Below, piece after piece: positions 35,590 through 47,372 of a stretch of DNA of 64,000 nucleotides; position 1 is the first letter of the stretch; every line of letters begins with the position of its first letter. Below the pieces are notes generated by a model. The model was given only the letters and a program-made list of their open reading frames with translations, was not told where the DNA came from and did not search any database. The translations under genes and the position numbers were made by a program. The DNA comes from Sinonovacula constricta (taxonomy: Eukaryota > Mollusca > Bivalvia > Cardiida > Solecurtidae), in the NCBI GenBank assembly GCA_007844125.1, contig CM017557.1, forward strand, positions 61,023,911-61,087,910, read 5' to 3'.

Positions 35590-35903
35590 ACAAAATGCTT
35601 CTTTTTGCTGCCCTAGATCAGTGTGAACAGTGAAAAATACATTCCTTACTGCAAACAGGTATTTCCTATCAGAGCCACGCTTCAGAGATAGCTTTTTTTA
35701 ACTAGGAAAAACCTCGTGATAACTCACTTTTGAGATTACATTATATCGTCATCCGGGTTATCCGCTCTGACGTCGGTATCTATTTTTAGCAGAGATCACT
35801 ATCAGGCATATATATAGATTTGGAATTATTGAACTTTAAGAGTGTTTTTATCGCGATTTGTACTCTCTATCAATGTAGACCGTGTTCAAATCGTCTTTAT
35901 TTA
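35590..35903 (+). repeat. Dispersed repeat I, copy 1
   Basis: About 310 bp collinear with 48365-48681: TAGATCAGTGTGAACAGTGA, GGAAAAACCTCGTGATAACT, TTATATCGTCATCCGGGTTA, TCTATTTTTAGCAGAGATCA, then a TATA-like ATATATATAGATTTGGAAT and GAGTGTTTTTA. No target duplication, inverted termini or coding frame is visible. A solo LTR or other promoter-bearing element is possible. Confidence 0.75.
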
Positions 35904-35964
35904 TTCTAAAGTATGAGTTTGTGCAGAAATTATGCCCTAATTTCCCCATGCAATGGTATGGTTG

Positions 35965-36215
35965 GATGGGATCGGGATTTGCCGGCATTTTTGCCGATAC
36001 TGTGCAGCGACATTTCTATCATAATAGCACAGGGGTATTTCTGAGGTGCCCAGGGACTGAACCCGGCCGGTCCATTATACTGACACCGACTAGTCACGCG
36101 TAATGCTGTCCCCTTAGCCCAGAGTGTTAAGATGGAAGCCGCTACTACCAACTTTAATGTCTTTGGTTTGACCCGGCCGGGGTTTCAACCCGCGACCTCC
36201 CGATCCGCAAGCCAA
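35965..36215 (-). mobile_element. tRNA-derived SINE, family A, 5'-truncated copy
   Basis: The minus strand reads GCTTGCGGATCGGGAGGTCG, then CGGGTTGAAACCCCGGCCGG (box B changed at one base), the family-A body and a tail ending GGCAAATCCCGATCCC. It is truncated within the head: the box A half is absent beyond 36215. Overlapping frames on both strands are chance translations of the SINE. Confidence 0.88.
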
Positions 36216-36394
36216 TGTAAGGTATTGTTACATGGCTTTGATACAGGTAAACTGCCGGATACCACTTTATATGCTTTTGAGAAAAAAGGGAACAGACCCA
36301 TTCTGAAACTCGACAAAGAATATCTAGCATGTGTAAACTCTATCTTAAAAACATTTCCGCCCACCCGCAGACGATAACCATTTGATAATTTTGA

Positions 36395-36670
36395 AATGTA
36401 AGAAGTAAAAATTTATGCAATTAAAAAGTAGTAAAAATCTATGTAAATAAGTAGTAAAAGACCATGTAAATGAGAAGTAGTAAAAATTATGTAAATAAGA
36501 AGTAGTAAAAATCTATGTAAATAAGTAGTAAAAGTCCATGTAAATGAGAAGTAGTAAACAATATGTAAATAAGAAGAAGTAAAATCCCTGTAGTCAAAAT
36601 CTATTTAAAACAGCAGTGGTCAAATCTATGTTAAAAAATAAGTGATCAAAATCTACGTAAATAGGAAGTT
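36395..36670 (+). repeat. ~24-bp minisatellite
   Basis: About ten degenerate units containing AAGTAGTAAAAATCTATGTA and AATAAG/AATGAG. A two-unit block (GTAAATAAGTAGTAAAAG then CCATGTAAATGAGAAGTAGT) is repeated at about 36440 and 36518. Confidence 0.85.
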
Positions 36671-37002
36671 CTCAAAATCTCTTATGTTAAAGCAGTGTGG
36701 AATAGTTTAATTATTTTGTATTTTTAGTCTTTCTAGTTGCAACATGTTTGGTTTGTTAAGCCATCTTAGATAATTAGATAATATGCACGTAACCGTTGAT
36801 TGCTAGCTTATAATTTATGTAAACTTTTTAGCATCCAAAATATGGCTTTCTTTACAGAAAATGAAAAGAATATATGTATGTCAGTCATAAAAATAAATTT
36901 ATTTAGAGACCTACTTTTTAAAGTAACGTGTTGCTCGTTGATTCGGAAATATAACAGTCCTATAAGCATTGCAACAGATACCAAAATAGGGAAAGGATCA
37001 AG

Positions 37003-37120
37003 GCAAAGGTATTGACATGCAACCAAAATGTAAAAGAAAGAACAAATCTGGGACAACTCTTTAACAAAAGAGCAAACCCTACAGTTACCACATTGAAACG
37101 GTCAGTCGGCAATATGGATA
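37003..37120 (-). repeat. Dispersed repeat F, copy
   Basis: The minus strand has the core TTGCCGACTGACCGTTTC, then GTAACTGTAGGGTTTGCTCT and TTGCATGTCAATACCTTTGC, matching 40780-40890. Family members are at 26685, 27120, 40696, 45185 and 47173. Confidence 0.75.
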
Positions 37121-37699
37121 AGACCTCTTGCATCTGTCCATATTTTACAGGCACCGATGTGTTTTTCAGAATGTTTCATTAAAAACAACCGAATTTTAAA
37201 TCATATTTCACGCGACACATTGACATTCAGCCTAACCTTTAGGATATAGCACAAGTTTTGGTTTTAAGGCTACGTGGTATAACTTTGTGGTTGATATGTT
37301 ACCATCCAATTGTTCGGTCCGGATTCGCTAGCTTAAATCTGTAGCGCTGTTTCGTCTGGAGGTATTTTGCCAGTTTAAAGAACTTGCCATTTTCGTATTT
37401 TATACAAGTTGCCCAAATCAACTTTCTATATGTCCACTGATACCCTGACGTAAAATTTAAATTTACGCGGCCTTTGAAATTAAGTTGATTTAAACTAATT
37501 TAAGTTTGATAATTTATTTGATTTTAAAGTAACATTAGAATAGCAGAAACGACGTGTATTTTACATTCTTTTCCAAATCAGCATGATAGTGATGATAAAG
37601 ATCAGTATATATACTAGGAGTAAAAAGAAACTCAACTACCGACCTATACTCAATTATTTCATGAAGTAAGAAGCGCTGCAAGTGCAACACGTGCATTAT

Positions 37700-37785
37700 G
37701 AAACTCTGTTTCTGGTGGCTCAATCGGAACTCCTCGGGTAATTCCGTCCTCGGGACAATCATCCTTCGGATTATCTGGTGCAATG
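37700..37785 (+). repeat. Dispersed repeat E, partial copy (inverted relative to 37929)
   Basis: CAATCGGAACTCCTCGGGTA, ATTCCG and GACAATCATCCTTCGGATTA resemble the CAATCGGAACACGTCGGATA... start of the minus-strand copy at 37929-38125. The two face each other. Confidence 0.5.
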
Positions 37786-37928
37786 ATACTTACTGAAATC
37801 ACGATCGTTTTGTTCGCCGGAAGCCGGAAGAAGAATATGCCTTAAATGTAGTTCGCACAAAACATAAACAATGTTATCGTTTGACAGCTGCGTGTCTGCT
37901 GCGCTGGGTAAATTAAAATTGGATGATT

Positions 37929-38130
37929 TCAATTTGAAGCCGCCACAAAGTGAAGTTTAACAGGCATCGTACTGTAGTGAGCTGTCATCCGAGCTGCCAT
38001 CTTTATTTTGACGTCTGTCACAAAAGTAGTCCCATTTAGGGAAATGGCCGAGGTGATCCGACTACCTACATACATCCGAGAGATGATTCGTAAATTATCC
38101 GACGTGTTCCGATTGCTGGTGGCTCTGTAC
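37929..38130 (-). repeat. Dispersed repeat E, copy 2
   Basis: The reverse complement matches 19715-19897. The open frame is conserved (RIISRMYVGSRITSAIS, GTTFVTDVK, ARMTAHYSTMPVKL). On the plus strand the 132-codon frame at 38008-38406 begins in this repeat and has no support elsewhere. Confidence 0.72.
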
Positions 38131-38419
38131 TTGTTTTTTTTCTCGGACACTGTTAAGCGGATCATGTTCCCTAGCGATTGTGACTCATATTTTAGTAGAG
38201 GTTTGCACAGTTTAAACAAAATTAACATTTATTTGTATCGACTAAAAGTTGCGTTTCTTTTTCCCCTGGTATATAAGAACATTACAATGAGCTTTGTGAA
38301 GGATTTCAGTTCGTGTGTCTTAGTTAATATGAACTTGTTGTGTTCATTCTCATACATGTTTTACGATCTTACATGTTTCACTTGTAATTATGTGTTATAC
38401 TGTTAATTTATAACTATCA

Positions 38420-38512
38420 CATGACATTACTATATTTGTAATATTGTATATGGAGAAGACAATGTACTTTGTTCACGTCTTAAATAAATCATATTCTGTT
38501 CTGTTCTTAATG
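38420..38512 (+). mobile_element. LINE-like 3' end with (TTCTG)n tail
   Basis: ACGTCTTAAATAAATCATAT is followed by TCTGTTCTGTTCTT, the same tail type as the minus-strand LINE at 34593. Coding remnants upstream are not recognisable. Confidence 0.5.
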
Positions 38513-39474
38513 TAGCTTAAAAGGTACGTAGTCTTAAATCGATCAAAAGATGTGTAGTGAACCACAAGTTAAAAAAATACTTTACTTTACAAAATACATT
38601 ATTGGTCACATAGCTTACGTCGTCAATAACAAAAATACAAGTATTAACTTTCAAACGAACAATATATTCACAAGAAAGAAACATTTTATGTTAGGTTTTT
38701 CTTTCGTTGTCCACATTGCATATATTGACGATGTATTAAAACTATTTTAGAATAAATTCCTTTTTAAGGAGAAAGACAGTTCTTTTCTTTCATTTCTATG
38801 ATACCACCTTTTGACAGCTTGTCTCAGCGTACAGACCATTCTCGCGGTTTGGTGCTATTAAATTACGAGTAAATTACTATTATTAAGCCAACTTTGACAT
38901 AAAAATACTTTCTAGCATACGATGGCATCATTAGGAAATTGAGGTCTAATTTCCCTCTGGTAATGGTAGATTATAAATAAGGCGAATGGGGTTTACTTCA
39001 ACATTTGATTAGCAAGAACGGCAAATACAAGCAATCTATTTACATACCGACATAGTGTGAGGGACGATGCATGTGTATAACAAATTGTAAAAAAACCCAA
39101 ACAATTTAATATCGTGTAAGTTATGTGTCCTTGCTTGAGTCCATTTTAACTTGTGTGACAAAAATATTTAAACTTTTAGTCATTTTAAGCACTAATCAAA
39201 CAACACCGTATATTACAACTGCTCGATTTGCTTCATAGGTTACATGTTCAATTGTAAGACAATTAAAAAACCTTTGTTTGGGACATACACCATAATCAGA
39301 GTTCGGATATAATGGTGCGAAATAGATAATTTTCATTTATTTTCTAGTATATTTATAATTCAATTATGTAACAATTTGAAGTTTTTAAGTCATAAAACTT
39401 ATGCCAGCAACAGTAGAATTATATTCTTCTACAAACGATTCAGATCGAAGTGAATGACAGACATGCAACACACA
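38513..39474. other. Unassigned AT-rich DNA
   Basis: No gene or repeat recognised. A 66-codon frame at 38550-38750 has no domain. Confidence 0.3.
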
Positions 39475-39737
39475 CCGGCCGCAATAGCTCAGTTGGTAAA
39501 GCGTCGGCTTGCGGATCGGGAGGTCGCGGGTTCAAACCTCGGCCGGGTCAAACCAAAGACTTTTAAATTGGTAGTAGTTGCTTCCCTCCTAACGCTTGTG
39601 GCTAAGGGGACAGCATTACGCCTGACATGTCAGTGTCAGTATAATGGACCGGCCGGGTTCAGTCCCTGGGCAAATGTCGCTGTACAGTATTCGCTGCACA
39701 GTATTGGCAAAATGCCGGCAAATCCCAAATCCCGAAG
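39475..39737 (+). mobile_element. tRNA-derived SINE, family A, copy 4
   Basis: Intact box A (TAGCTCAGTTGG), GTAAAGCGTCGGCTTGCGG, and box B GGTTCAAACCTC. The body is as in other copies but lacks about 35 bp after CAGTCCCTGGGCA (the ATAAGTGCCCCTGTGC... segment). It ends CCGGCAAATCCCAAATCCCG. Confidence 0.9.
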
Positions 39738-40695
39738 TTGTTCTTATAGTGTTAAATATTAAATGTGTTTGATTAGGAAAATGACCATCAGCATACTCGC
39801 AAATAATAAACTAGGATGTAATTGTTATAATTAACTGAGAAATTCACTGAAGGAACTTATTGTTAAACTTGTGAATATAAGGACATATTTCGGAAATAAA
39901 AAAGCGTTTGTCCTAATTTATTGTGTTAAAATTACAAAACAATCCTTAAAGCGTTATGTGTTTCTATTCACGTAAGAGTAATTGCTACACGGTCAATTAA
40001 AGAAATTAGACAGTGATGAACTAATGTCACACTGACCTTAAAACTATACGAATTTACAGGAGAAATCAGTCACGACTAGTGTTTAATCAGACTACAATTT
40101 AATTAATACAACTTAAATTAAAAGTCACACCACAGTTCCCAAAGAACAGATTCTTTGTGTGTCTTTCAAGACAAGAAAGAGTTCATGTCGCGACAGAATT
40201 ATTAAAATAGCAGAAAAAGTGTACTGCTAAGAAAAGTTCAAACATCAAGCGGACAAGATATGAGATAGTCAGCGAAATTCAGATGATCGGATCTTAATGT
40301 GGATAATTAAATTCTGAAATGTATAATTAAAATATGTAAAGTTTATGTTCACAAACGGAATACTGATAACATGGCTTATGTTGTCATTTAATTAATCCTA
40401 TAGGATTGTTACGTGTATTTCCTTTGATGGACATTGGACTTTGGTTCCTCAATTCCATCTTCACATGAGCAGAATGCTACAACCATTAAATATTCTCTGG
40501 AATTTTTTTCCTTGATTCAAAAAGTTGATTTCATTTACTATCAACAAATCTTTGTAGTTAATCTGATCAAAATAATACCCATCTCTCTTCTAAACACTAT
40601 ATGAACATTATTTTTCAATGACGCCACTACTTTTGTCATACCTTATCAAACAAAACGTCGGCGCTTGGACAATCATTCAAATGGTTTTCCTTTCA
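39738..40695. other. Unassigned AT-rich DNA
   Basis: No gene or repeat recognised. Confidence 0.3.
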
Positions 40696-40940
40696 TTGCT
40701 TGCATTTGAGGAACCCATCAGGAAGTGCGTGGTTAGAGCTCTGTAAAACTGGATGTAGCTCCCCAGTCGGTCCATATTGCCGACTGACCGTTCCAAGGCG
40801 GTAACTGTCGGTTTCCTCTTTTTGTTAGATAAATCATGACATATTTGTTCTTATATTTGCATTTGGCTTGCATGTGAATACCTTTGTCCTGTGTCTTTTT
40901 TATTTTTTGACATGTTGCTATGCTCATAGGACTTTGTCAT
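40696..40940 (+). repeat. Dispersed repeat F, longest copy
   Basis: Begins TTGCTTGCATTTGAGGAACC, runs through TCCCCAGTCGGTCCATATTG and CCGACTGACCGTTCCAAGGC, and ends ATGCTCATAGGACTTTGTCA. Both ends are shared with other copies (start with 47356-47372, end with 45362-45383), so about 245 bp is the family length. No terminal repeats or RNA polymerase III boxes found. Class unknown. Confidence 0.78.
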
Positions 40941-41454
40941 ATATATTCTTATTGTTAATTTTCCATCAGTAACAATGTGCTATTCAATTACAGATCATAG
41001 CATGCTAGCGTTGTTCTTTAATTTCTCAAACATAATCATCCTGATATCTTATCGAGAAATACATTAGACACTTCTTGTATAGCCGTGATGTGCCAACACC
41101 TCGTCAATGTTTTAATTAAATTCTGAAATCTATATACGCTCTCAAAACAAGTATTATAACGAATACTTCTGTAATCTGTTAACGTGTTCTCTCTCCATAC
41201 GTTCAACCAAACAACATACTGGCAGAGATATCAACGGACAAACTCCCCGCAGTGATTACTTCCCTTGACAGTACATTATATCACTGCCACCAGCAAGTTT
41301 TTCGCCCAAATATAGGCGGATAGTTTTTTTCTATTTTTATTTTTTTCTGGACTTATCTCCTCAAAATATAGTATCTTTCCTTTAAAAATATTAATTTATC
41401 ATATTGAAAATAAAAGTAACTTTAAATATGAAAAAATATGAAATTATGAAAGTC
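40941..41454. other. Unassigned DNA upstream of the motif cluster
   Basis: No gene or repeat recognised. Confidence 0.3.
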
Positions 41455-41600
41455 TTTCGTGGCGTGTTTATGGAGGCCGCCATGTTTACTTCACGTGATA
41501 CTCTATCGTCACGTGATCCTTGCTGGGGGCAGAGATTTAAGTAGCAACGCGTGACGTAATCGCTGTGAGGAAATTGATGAACGGACTGATTAAGTGGTCA
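41455..41600. promoter_or_regulatory. Candidate promoter: YY1-like site, two E-boxes, CRE-like site
   Basis: GCCGCCATGTTT (41476-41487, YY1-like) is followed by two TCACGTGA E-boxes (41491-41498 and 41509-41516, 18 bp apart, the palindrome bound by USF/MITF/TFEB-type bHLH-Zip factors) and TGACGTAA (41552-41559, CRE/ATF-like). Local CpG and GC content exceed the surroundings. No adjacent coding exon was identified; a 24-codon frame starts at ATG 41470. The motif cluster is visible; promoter activity is inference. Confidence 0.45.
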
Positions 41601-42888
41601 TGGTTTCAAGCGGCAGTGCAAAAAGGTCAACTTAGGAAGAGCCAATAAAGCTATTTTCATCAGACGTTGTTTTGTTTTTTTGGCTTTTGACAAACAATAG
41701 TCAATTGACTTTTTAATGAAATATTGATTGACATGTGACCAGTGGAAAATCACTTACATTGCATAAATAATAATCTCGATTTTATTTTCAGTAATAAACA
41801 ATGTTTTCGAAAGGTACTAAATCGAAGCATTTGTGTGCAACCAGAATTTAATTTTGCTATCGATGTCGTCTAAGTAAACGGTGGTATTCCTAATTCGAGC
41901 AGCTTGTCCGGTAAACTTCAAATACAAAAGTTGATATATTCATAACAATACAATATGAACATGAAATTGTGATTCTAAAACAATATTTCACCTCTTTAAA
42001 TAAAGAAGTTTTCTGTCGTGGTAAAAAAATGATATATCACAGCATAATTAGGGACTATTTTTGCTGCTGTAGAATAGCTGTTCCTTTTACTTTCCCTACC
42101 CATTTTTGTATTGTGGACCACTGTTGTGATACGCTGATCTTTTTTTTTTAATTTGACGTTACTAATGACATAGGTATTAAACTGTCTGAACTAGAAACCG
42201 TGATATATTGGGCGTTAGATCACGCAAACTTAAAATCTGTTTCCTAAGTAGACACTTTGCTATTCAGTGGACATATGTGGTGTATTTACGTGATAACAAC
42301 TGGGCTCTTTTCTTATTGCGGTGTACCTTATTCTTAAATATTTAAATCAATTTGAGAGATTTTCTTAGCGTGTCTTATGGACAAGACTGCTATTGTAGAA
42401 GACTGTGTACTGAAATGTTTCAAAACGTGTTGAACGATGTTATTGTTACTGATACGTGGTAACAAAATCAGAAAAAAAATAGAAACATGCACGGCTCAAT
42501 GTTCTTGGATGTACAACTACATGCGTACATGTACGTAAGTGTCACGGATGGCAAATTGGCATTGACATAAAGCAGGTCGCGTACAAAGTAAAAAGCGTAT
42601 GTCAAACCACCAGAAATCGCCGCGCTACTTCAATCGAAAGACAAAATGCGCTGGTTTTTCTACTTATAGTTTTGACCATGTAAACAAACATGCAAAACAC
42701 ATGACATGCATAATTTATAGAAGGTTTACATTATGTTTGGGGCGCGGGGGATTTTAATGTTTTAGGAATATAAAGTAAAGTAGTATGAGCATGTAAGAAA
42801 AAAACAAAACAAGTGAGGTGTGGACAACGTCGCCTGTTGCATGCTGGATACAGTTATGTATGCGTGTATGTATGCGTGCCAGAGTGTG

Positions 42889-42889
<1 letters not shown>
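41601..42889. other. Unassigned DNA
   Basis: No gene recognised. At 42190-42263 AACCGTGATATATTGG, AAATCTGT and ACTTTGC recur in the order seen at 2657-2722, a short diverged dispersed repeat. Confidence 0.35.
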
Positions 42890-42977
<88 letters not shown>

Positions 42978-43000
42978 TGTGTGCGAGAGAGAGGGAGGGA
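42890..43000. repeat. (TG)n microsatellite
   Basis: About 80 bp of (TG) with one TTTG interruption, then a short GAGAGAGAGGGAGGG end. Cys/Val frames are artefacts. Confidence 0.96.
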
Positions 43001-43148
43001 CAGAAAGAAACGGAAAGATTTTAACAGAGGTCGTGCGTGTTTGTTTATTGTAAAAATACTAATATCTAGTCCTTTTTAACAGTAAGAAATAACGCAATGA
43101 ATATCCAGAAACGTCAATGAAATTCATTTAATAAAAATCATCTTAGCA

Positions 43149-43360
43149 TAGTGGGTTAGTTAAACAATGGATTTTTGCAAGGTTTCAGGTTTAAATCCAG
43201 CTTAAGTCATATTTCCTTTTACTCAATATATCCAATAACTTATGCGTTCCTCTAAATAAATATATTGCTGCACGTTTATGTGTCGGTTTGTTTGTGTGTG
43301 CGCATGTGTGTACTCATGCAATTTATCGTTTGGGAGAAAATAACATACTAGCACTTTTTT
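43149..43360 (+). repeat. Diverged ~210-bp repeat, copy 1 (possibly tRNA-SINE)
   Basis: Collinear with 43916-44125: AGGTTT.AGGTTT.AATCCAGC (box-B-like), TTGACTTAATAT.C..AATAA, GCTGCAC.TTTATGTGTCGG, TTGTGTGTGC, GTGTGTACTCAT, CG.TTGG. The start resembles box B of a tRNA head, so this may be a SINE family. Confidence 0.75.
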
Positions 43361-43915
43361 ACACAGAAGGAAAACCCGGAAAATTGTTATTCTTTTGAAA
43401 CTTATTTTGGCTTTTCTTGTGACATTCTTGGACATAATTATCTCCACTTTCCTAACACATACAGCATCAGAAACTAATTGGGTGCATCTATATGGAGAGG
43501 TTATGCGTGACAGAAGAGAAAGCATGTTCACTTCAAAGGGAAGTCATACATATTGAAATACCATTAATATAGTTATTAAAATTTAACAATTTTATTAAGT
43601 TGCATTATACTGTTTTCAGTCGTTTTATTTAAGAATGCTTAGAAATGGCTTAGACCAGATTTGATCCGCAGGGCTTTGTGTTTAAAATCCGAAGTTTCAC
43701 CACTGCGCAATTTCCGTAGTGATTGTAATTCTGCAATCAAGTTGTAATGAAATATGCTCCGAACCTGTATTCCTTAATTTGAGTAAATTGAGATTACTGA
43801 TAATGCAAACCTTATCCAATTATGCTTATAATATGCCACACAATAGTCGGAAAAGTCCGATAAAGATCATTTAAATATGTTTGTGAAACACTTGCAAATA
43901 ATTTTCTAATGGAAG

Positions 43916-44125
43916 TGGGTTATCTTATTAATGGTTGTTCTCTACAAGGTTTTAGGTTTGAATCCAGCTTAAATCATGCTACGTTTGACTTAATATACTC
44001 AATAATTTAAGCGTTTCTCTAGATGAACATCTTGCTGCACATTTATGTGTCGGATTGTTTGTGTGTGCACGTGTGTGTACTCATCCATTTAATCGCTTGG
44101 AGGCAATCACATCGTAGCATTTCTA
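43916..44125 (+). repeat. Diverged ~210-bp repeat, copy 2
   Basis: Second copy of 43149-43360, same strand, 767 bp downstream. It contains TTTAGGTTTGAATCCAGC, closer to a box B consensus than copy 1. Flanks are not obviously similar, favouring two insertions over a tandem duplication, but this is unresolved. Confidence 0.75.
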
Positions 44126-45184
44126 GTCACTTTATCACGAAAAAAACACAAACAAACACCGAAACGTTTTTTATTCCAGAGAAAAGCTGATTGTTGTTAC
44201 AATTTTTACAATTTTTAGTACTATTCAGACCACCAGTTCTACTATTTTATTGATTTGTATGTTACACAATACACGTATTTTATAATTTAAAGAAAAGGGT
44301 AGATAAAAAAGAAACAACAACAACAGCAAAACAACAACAATAACAACAACAAATGACCTGATTAGCACAGTTTGAAATGTTGTAAACTATGGCATAGGTA
44401 ATGTTGTAATTGGAATGTTATCACCGTTCCTTTCGCAATGTAAATTAAAACTACATAAAACTAGCATGCACAAAGACTCACGGGTTCAGTCAGTACCAAG
44501 ATGGTCCTGGTTCGAATCCTACAAAATTAACATTTTGTTGTTGTTTTGTGTGTCTTTTTGTCTTTTTACATTTTTGCCTTGATTTTTCACTTTGCTATTT
44601 CTTCAATTTTATCGACGAATTAGGTTTAAATATTTAATGTAAGCCACAGACCATTTAAAGTGCTACATATATTGTTAAACAACGTGACTGCAGGCTGCGT
44701 TTTTGGCTTGATATGTTGGGCCTATTACCTTATCAATTATGACATCAAAAGAAATTAATGACGCAAAAAGCGTATCACAGAATAGAATCTAACGTGCGAC
44801 AGTCAGATCAATGGTACGAGATGTTATTCATTTCACACCTATTCAAACATTCAAACATACAAACAAACAAAAAGAAAAAGGCTGGAATGACTGTTTTTAT
44901 ATAATGGTCATAGGCTTTTTAGCAATTTCAAATTACATGTGTATTTTTGCTGAAGGCACTGTCCGAAAAAAAATATAGAAAAGCCGGTCAATAAAATGTC
45001 GTGGCTGTTAATATGACAAAAATAAGAAACAATAAAAAATGTATTAAAAGCAAAAGCATGATTTGTTCATATCTAATTCGGATCAGGCACCTCTCGAGTA
45101 ACAGTTCGGTGCTCTACTGAGAGTGTACTAGCCAGTAGCGCAAAGGGCTTCCAACCAAGATGTCCCATTTGTTTGTCCGAGAGG
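44126..45184. other. Mostly unassigned DNA with a box-B relic
   Basis: At 44475-44525 CGGGTTCAGTC and CCTGGTTCGAATCCTAC look like a degraded tRNA-like head. Short (CAA)n occurs at 44315-44352. Otherwise nothing recognised. Confidence 0.35.
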
Positions 45185-45383
45185 TGTAAGCAACTCGGTC
45201 GATCCCTTTTTGCCGACTGACCGCCCTATGGCTGTAACTGTTGGGTTTGCTCTTTTTTGTTTGTTAAATAGCTCATCACAAATTTGCTCTTACATTTTAA
45301 GTTGGCTTTGCATGTGAGCACGTTTGTCGTGTGCCTTTTCAAATTCTGGAATGTGTTGCAATGCTCATAGGACTTTTTCATAT
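45185..45383 (+). repeat. Dispersed repeat F, copy
   Basis: TTTTTGCCGACTGACCGCCC, GTAACTGTTGGGTTTGCTCT, GGCTTTGCATGTGAGCACG and ATGCTCATAGGACTTTTTCA match 40780-40940. The 106-codon minus-strand frame at 45226-45546 begins in this repeat. Confidence 0.76.
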
Positions 45384-46190
45384 TTTCATATAATGCTGAT
45401 ATTGCAAAAATAGGTTTGCTACATACACGTACGTCTCCTAACTTAACGGCCTTTCGAATATACTTCGTTTGTTTGAAAAGAACGTGTATTGTTTCCCTCC
45501 GGACATGGCACACTTCGAACGTAAATGTAACACTCAATCCCTGCATGGAACGACGACGGCCTCTGACGGCAGAATCAATTAAAGAAATTAAAATGAATAC
45601 AATTAGTTAGGATAATTGATCTTTGGGCTGTACCTAGCTTGAAGGAACCTATTCCATCTGGGAAAAAAAACGAGTTTCAGTGTTGATTAAGACTTTAACT
45701 TAATAAAAAATCTCACGCCGCAACTTTCCAATGTTTCTTTAGTCTACTGATCATGTAAAATTGAAGATCGATGCTTTAAAGTAGGTCGCTTTACTATTTA
45801 AAGACATATTTAAGTGTGTAAACTTAGAAAAACTTACAACTGGTTACGAAATGCCAGAAACAACTGAATAAAATATGATCGGCACAAGGTTTCTAAATTT
45901 AAAATTTCAGGTGCGAATATGTTGTACGTTGCTGGAATAAAATGTTTATCCGAACTATGGACCTGAAATCTACTTGGGCTTTTAATATTTAATGTTTCTT
46001 TATTTTCAAAATAATTCTTGTTGGTTTATCCGTAAAAATAAGAATGACTGTTCTAGCTCTTAAAAAAAACTTTGCTCTTCCGAATACAATAGAGACAAAC
46101 AACAATGTCACCATATACAGTAACAATAGTAATATTTTTTTTCAGGTATTCAACAAAATCTTTGAAAAAGCTGTTTTGAACTTTTATTTG
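45384..46190. other. Unassigned AT-rich DNA
   Basis: No gene or repeat recognised. Confidence 0.3.
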
Positions 46191-46436
46191 AGCACAAGTA
46201 TGCAATTTTACTTAACATGTATAAATAGATAATTTGTGAACGGTTTTATGTGCTATACATATTTAACTATTATTATAGCACAAGTATGCAATTTCACGTA
46301 ACATGTATAAAAAGATAATTTGTGAACGGTTTTATGTGCTATACATATTTAACAATTATTATAGCACAAGTATGCAATTTCACTTAACATGTATAAATGG
46401 ATGATTAGTGAACGGTTTAAAGTGCTATGCATGCAA
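46191..46436 (+). repeat. 86-bp tandem repeat, three units
   Basis: Units start AGCACAAGTATGCAATTT at 46191, 46277 and 46363, an exact 86-bp period. The third is truncated and more diverged. Each full unit has ATAGCAC near its start and GTGCTAT about 55 bp later, so each unit or neighbouring units could pair. Confidence 0.92.
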
Positions 46437-47172
46437 CAGCTGACTTTCAACTAAAACAAATATTGATTTGGTGTTTTATGGCATATGATGCTTTTGTTCG
46501 AAAAAATACATTATAATGTTTCGATGACAGTTTGCTACAAAGCTATGTATGGAACAAAGGTCTTGTCACTTTAGTATAAACATTTTTTTGTTGTTGTTTT
46601 TTTTTTGTTTAAATGCACCTTCGTGATTGAAACTGTTGAAGGCAATACTAAATGAACAAAGCCTCTCGTGAACAAACATTTCAAGAAGATAAAATACATC
46701 AATTAACATTTTACTTGGATAACTTTCACTTTTTCGTCAAATTTGCGTATGAGCATACAGCCGATAATAAACATGTAAACATTTGGTTTTGTCTAAAAAA
46801 ATCTCTTCTAGATTAAAGAATGATATTACTATTTGCGAGTTATACTATAAAGACATAATAGGGCTTTTTTGATGTATAATGATGTCCTAAAGCACATCGC
46901 ACTGCCTTGCAACTGGAAGGCAATTTGATTTTGGGGAGCAATGTATTTTCAGATTGAATATTTCCAGACCCGCTAAAGTACCAACCATGATGTCATAGCA
47001 AAACAAATTGGACACTTAATGAATAACAGATGTTTTATTTTGCTTCATTTCATGTGTGTGAATTGTTTGATTCAAAAGATGTGTATAATTAGTTATATTT
47101 AATAGAATTTGGAATTATAAATAAGACTATATGACAAATTCCTATAAGCTTTGCAAAATAAATCAAAGTTTG
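46437..47172. other. Unassigned AT-rich DNA
   Basis: No gene or repeat recognised. Confidence 0.3.
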
Positions 47173-47372
47173 AAAGGCACGGGATAAGGTTACTCACATG
47201 CAAGCCAGCTTAAAAGTAGCATCTGTGATGAGTACTTTAACAAAAAGTAGCAAACCCAACAGATAGCGCCTTGGAACGGTCAGTCGGCAAAAGAGACCGA
47301 CTGGGGTGGTTAAAATGGTTTAACAGGGCTCTAACATCGCACATCCAGATGGGTCTCTCAAATGCAAGCAAT
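47173..47372 (-). repeat. Dispersed repeat F, copy
   Basis: The minus strand begins TTGCTTGCATTTGAGAGACC and runs through CACCCCAGTCGGTCTCTTTT, GCCGACTGACCGTTCCAAGG and CTTGCATGTGAGTAACC. The shared start with 40696 defines that boundary of the family. Confidence 0.78.

Noticed and set aside
38008..38406. 132-codon plus-strand ORF, the longest non-repetitive-looking frame after the membrane gene
   Set aside because: Its first third is the antisense of dispersed repeat E and the rest is hydrophobic AT-rich sequence running toward a LINE tail; no domain.
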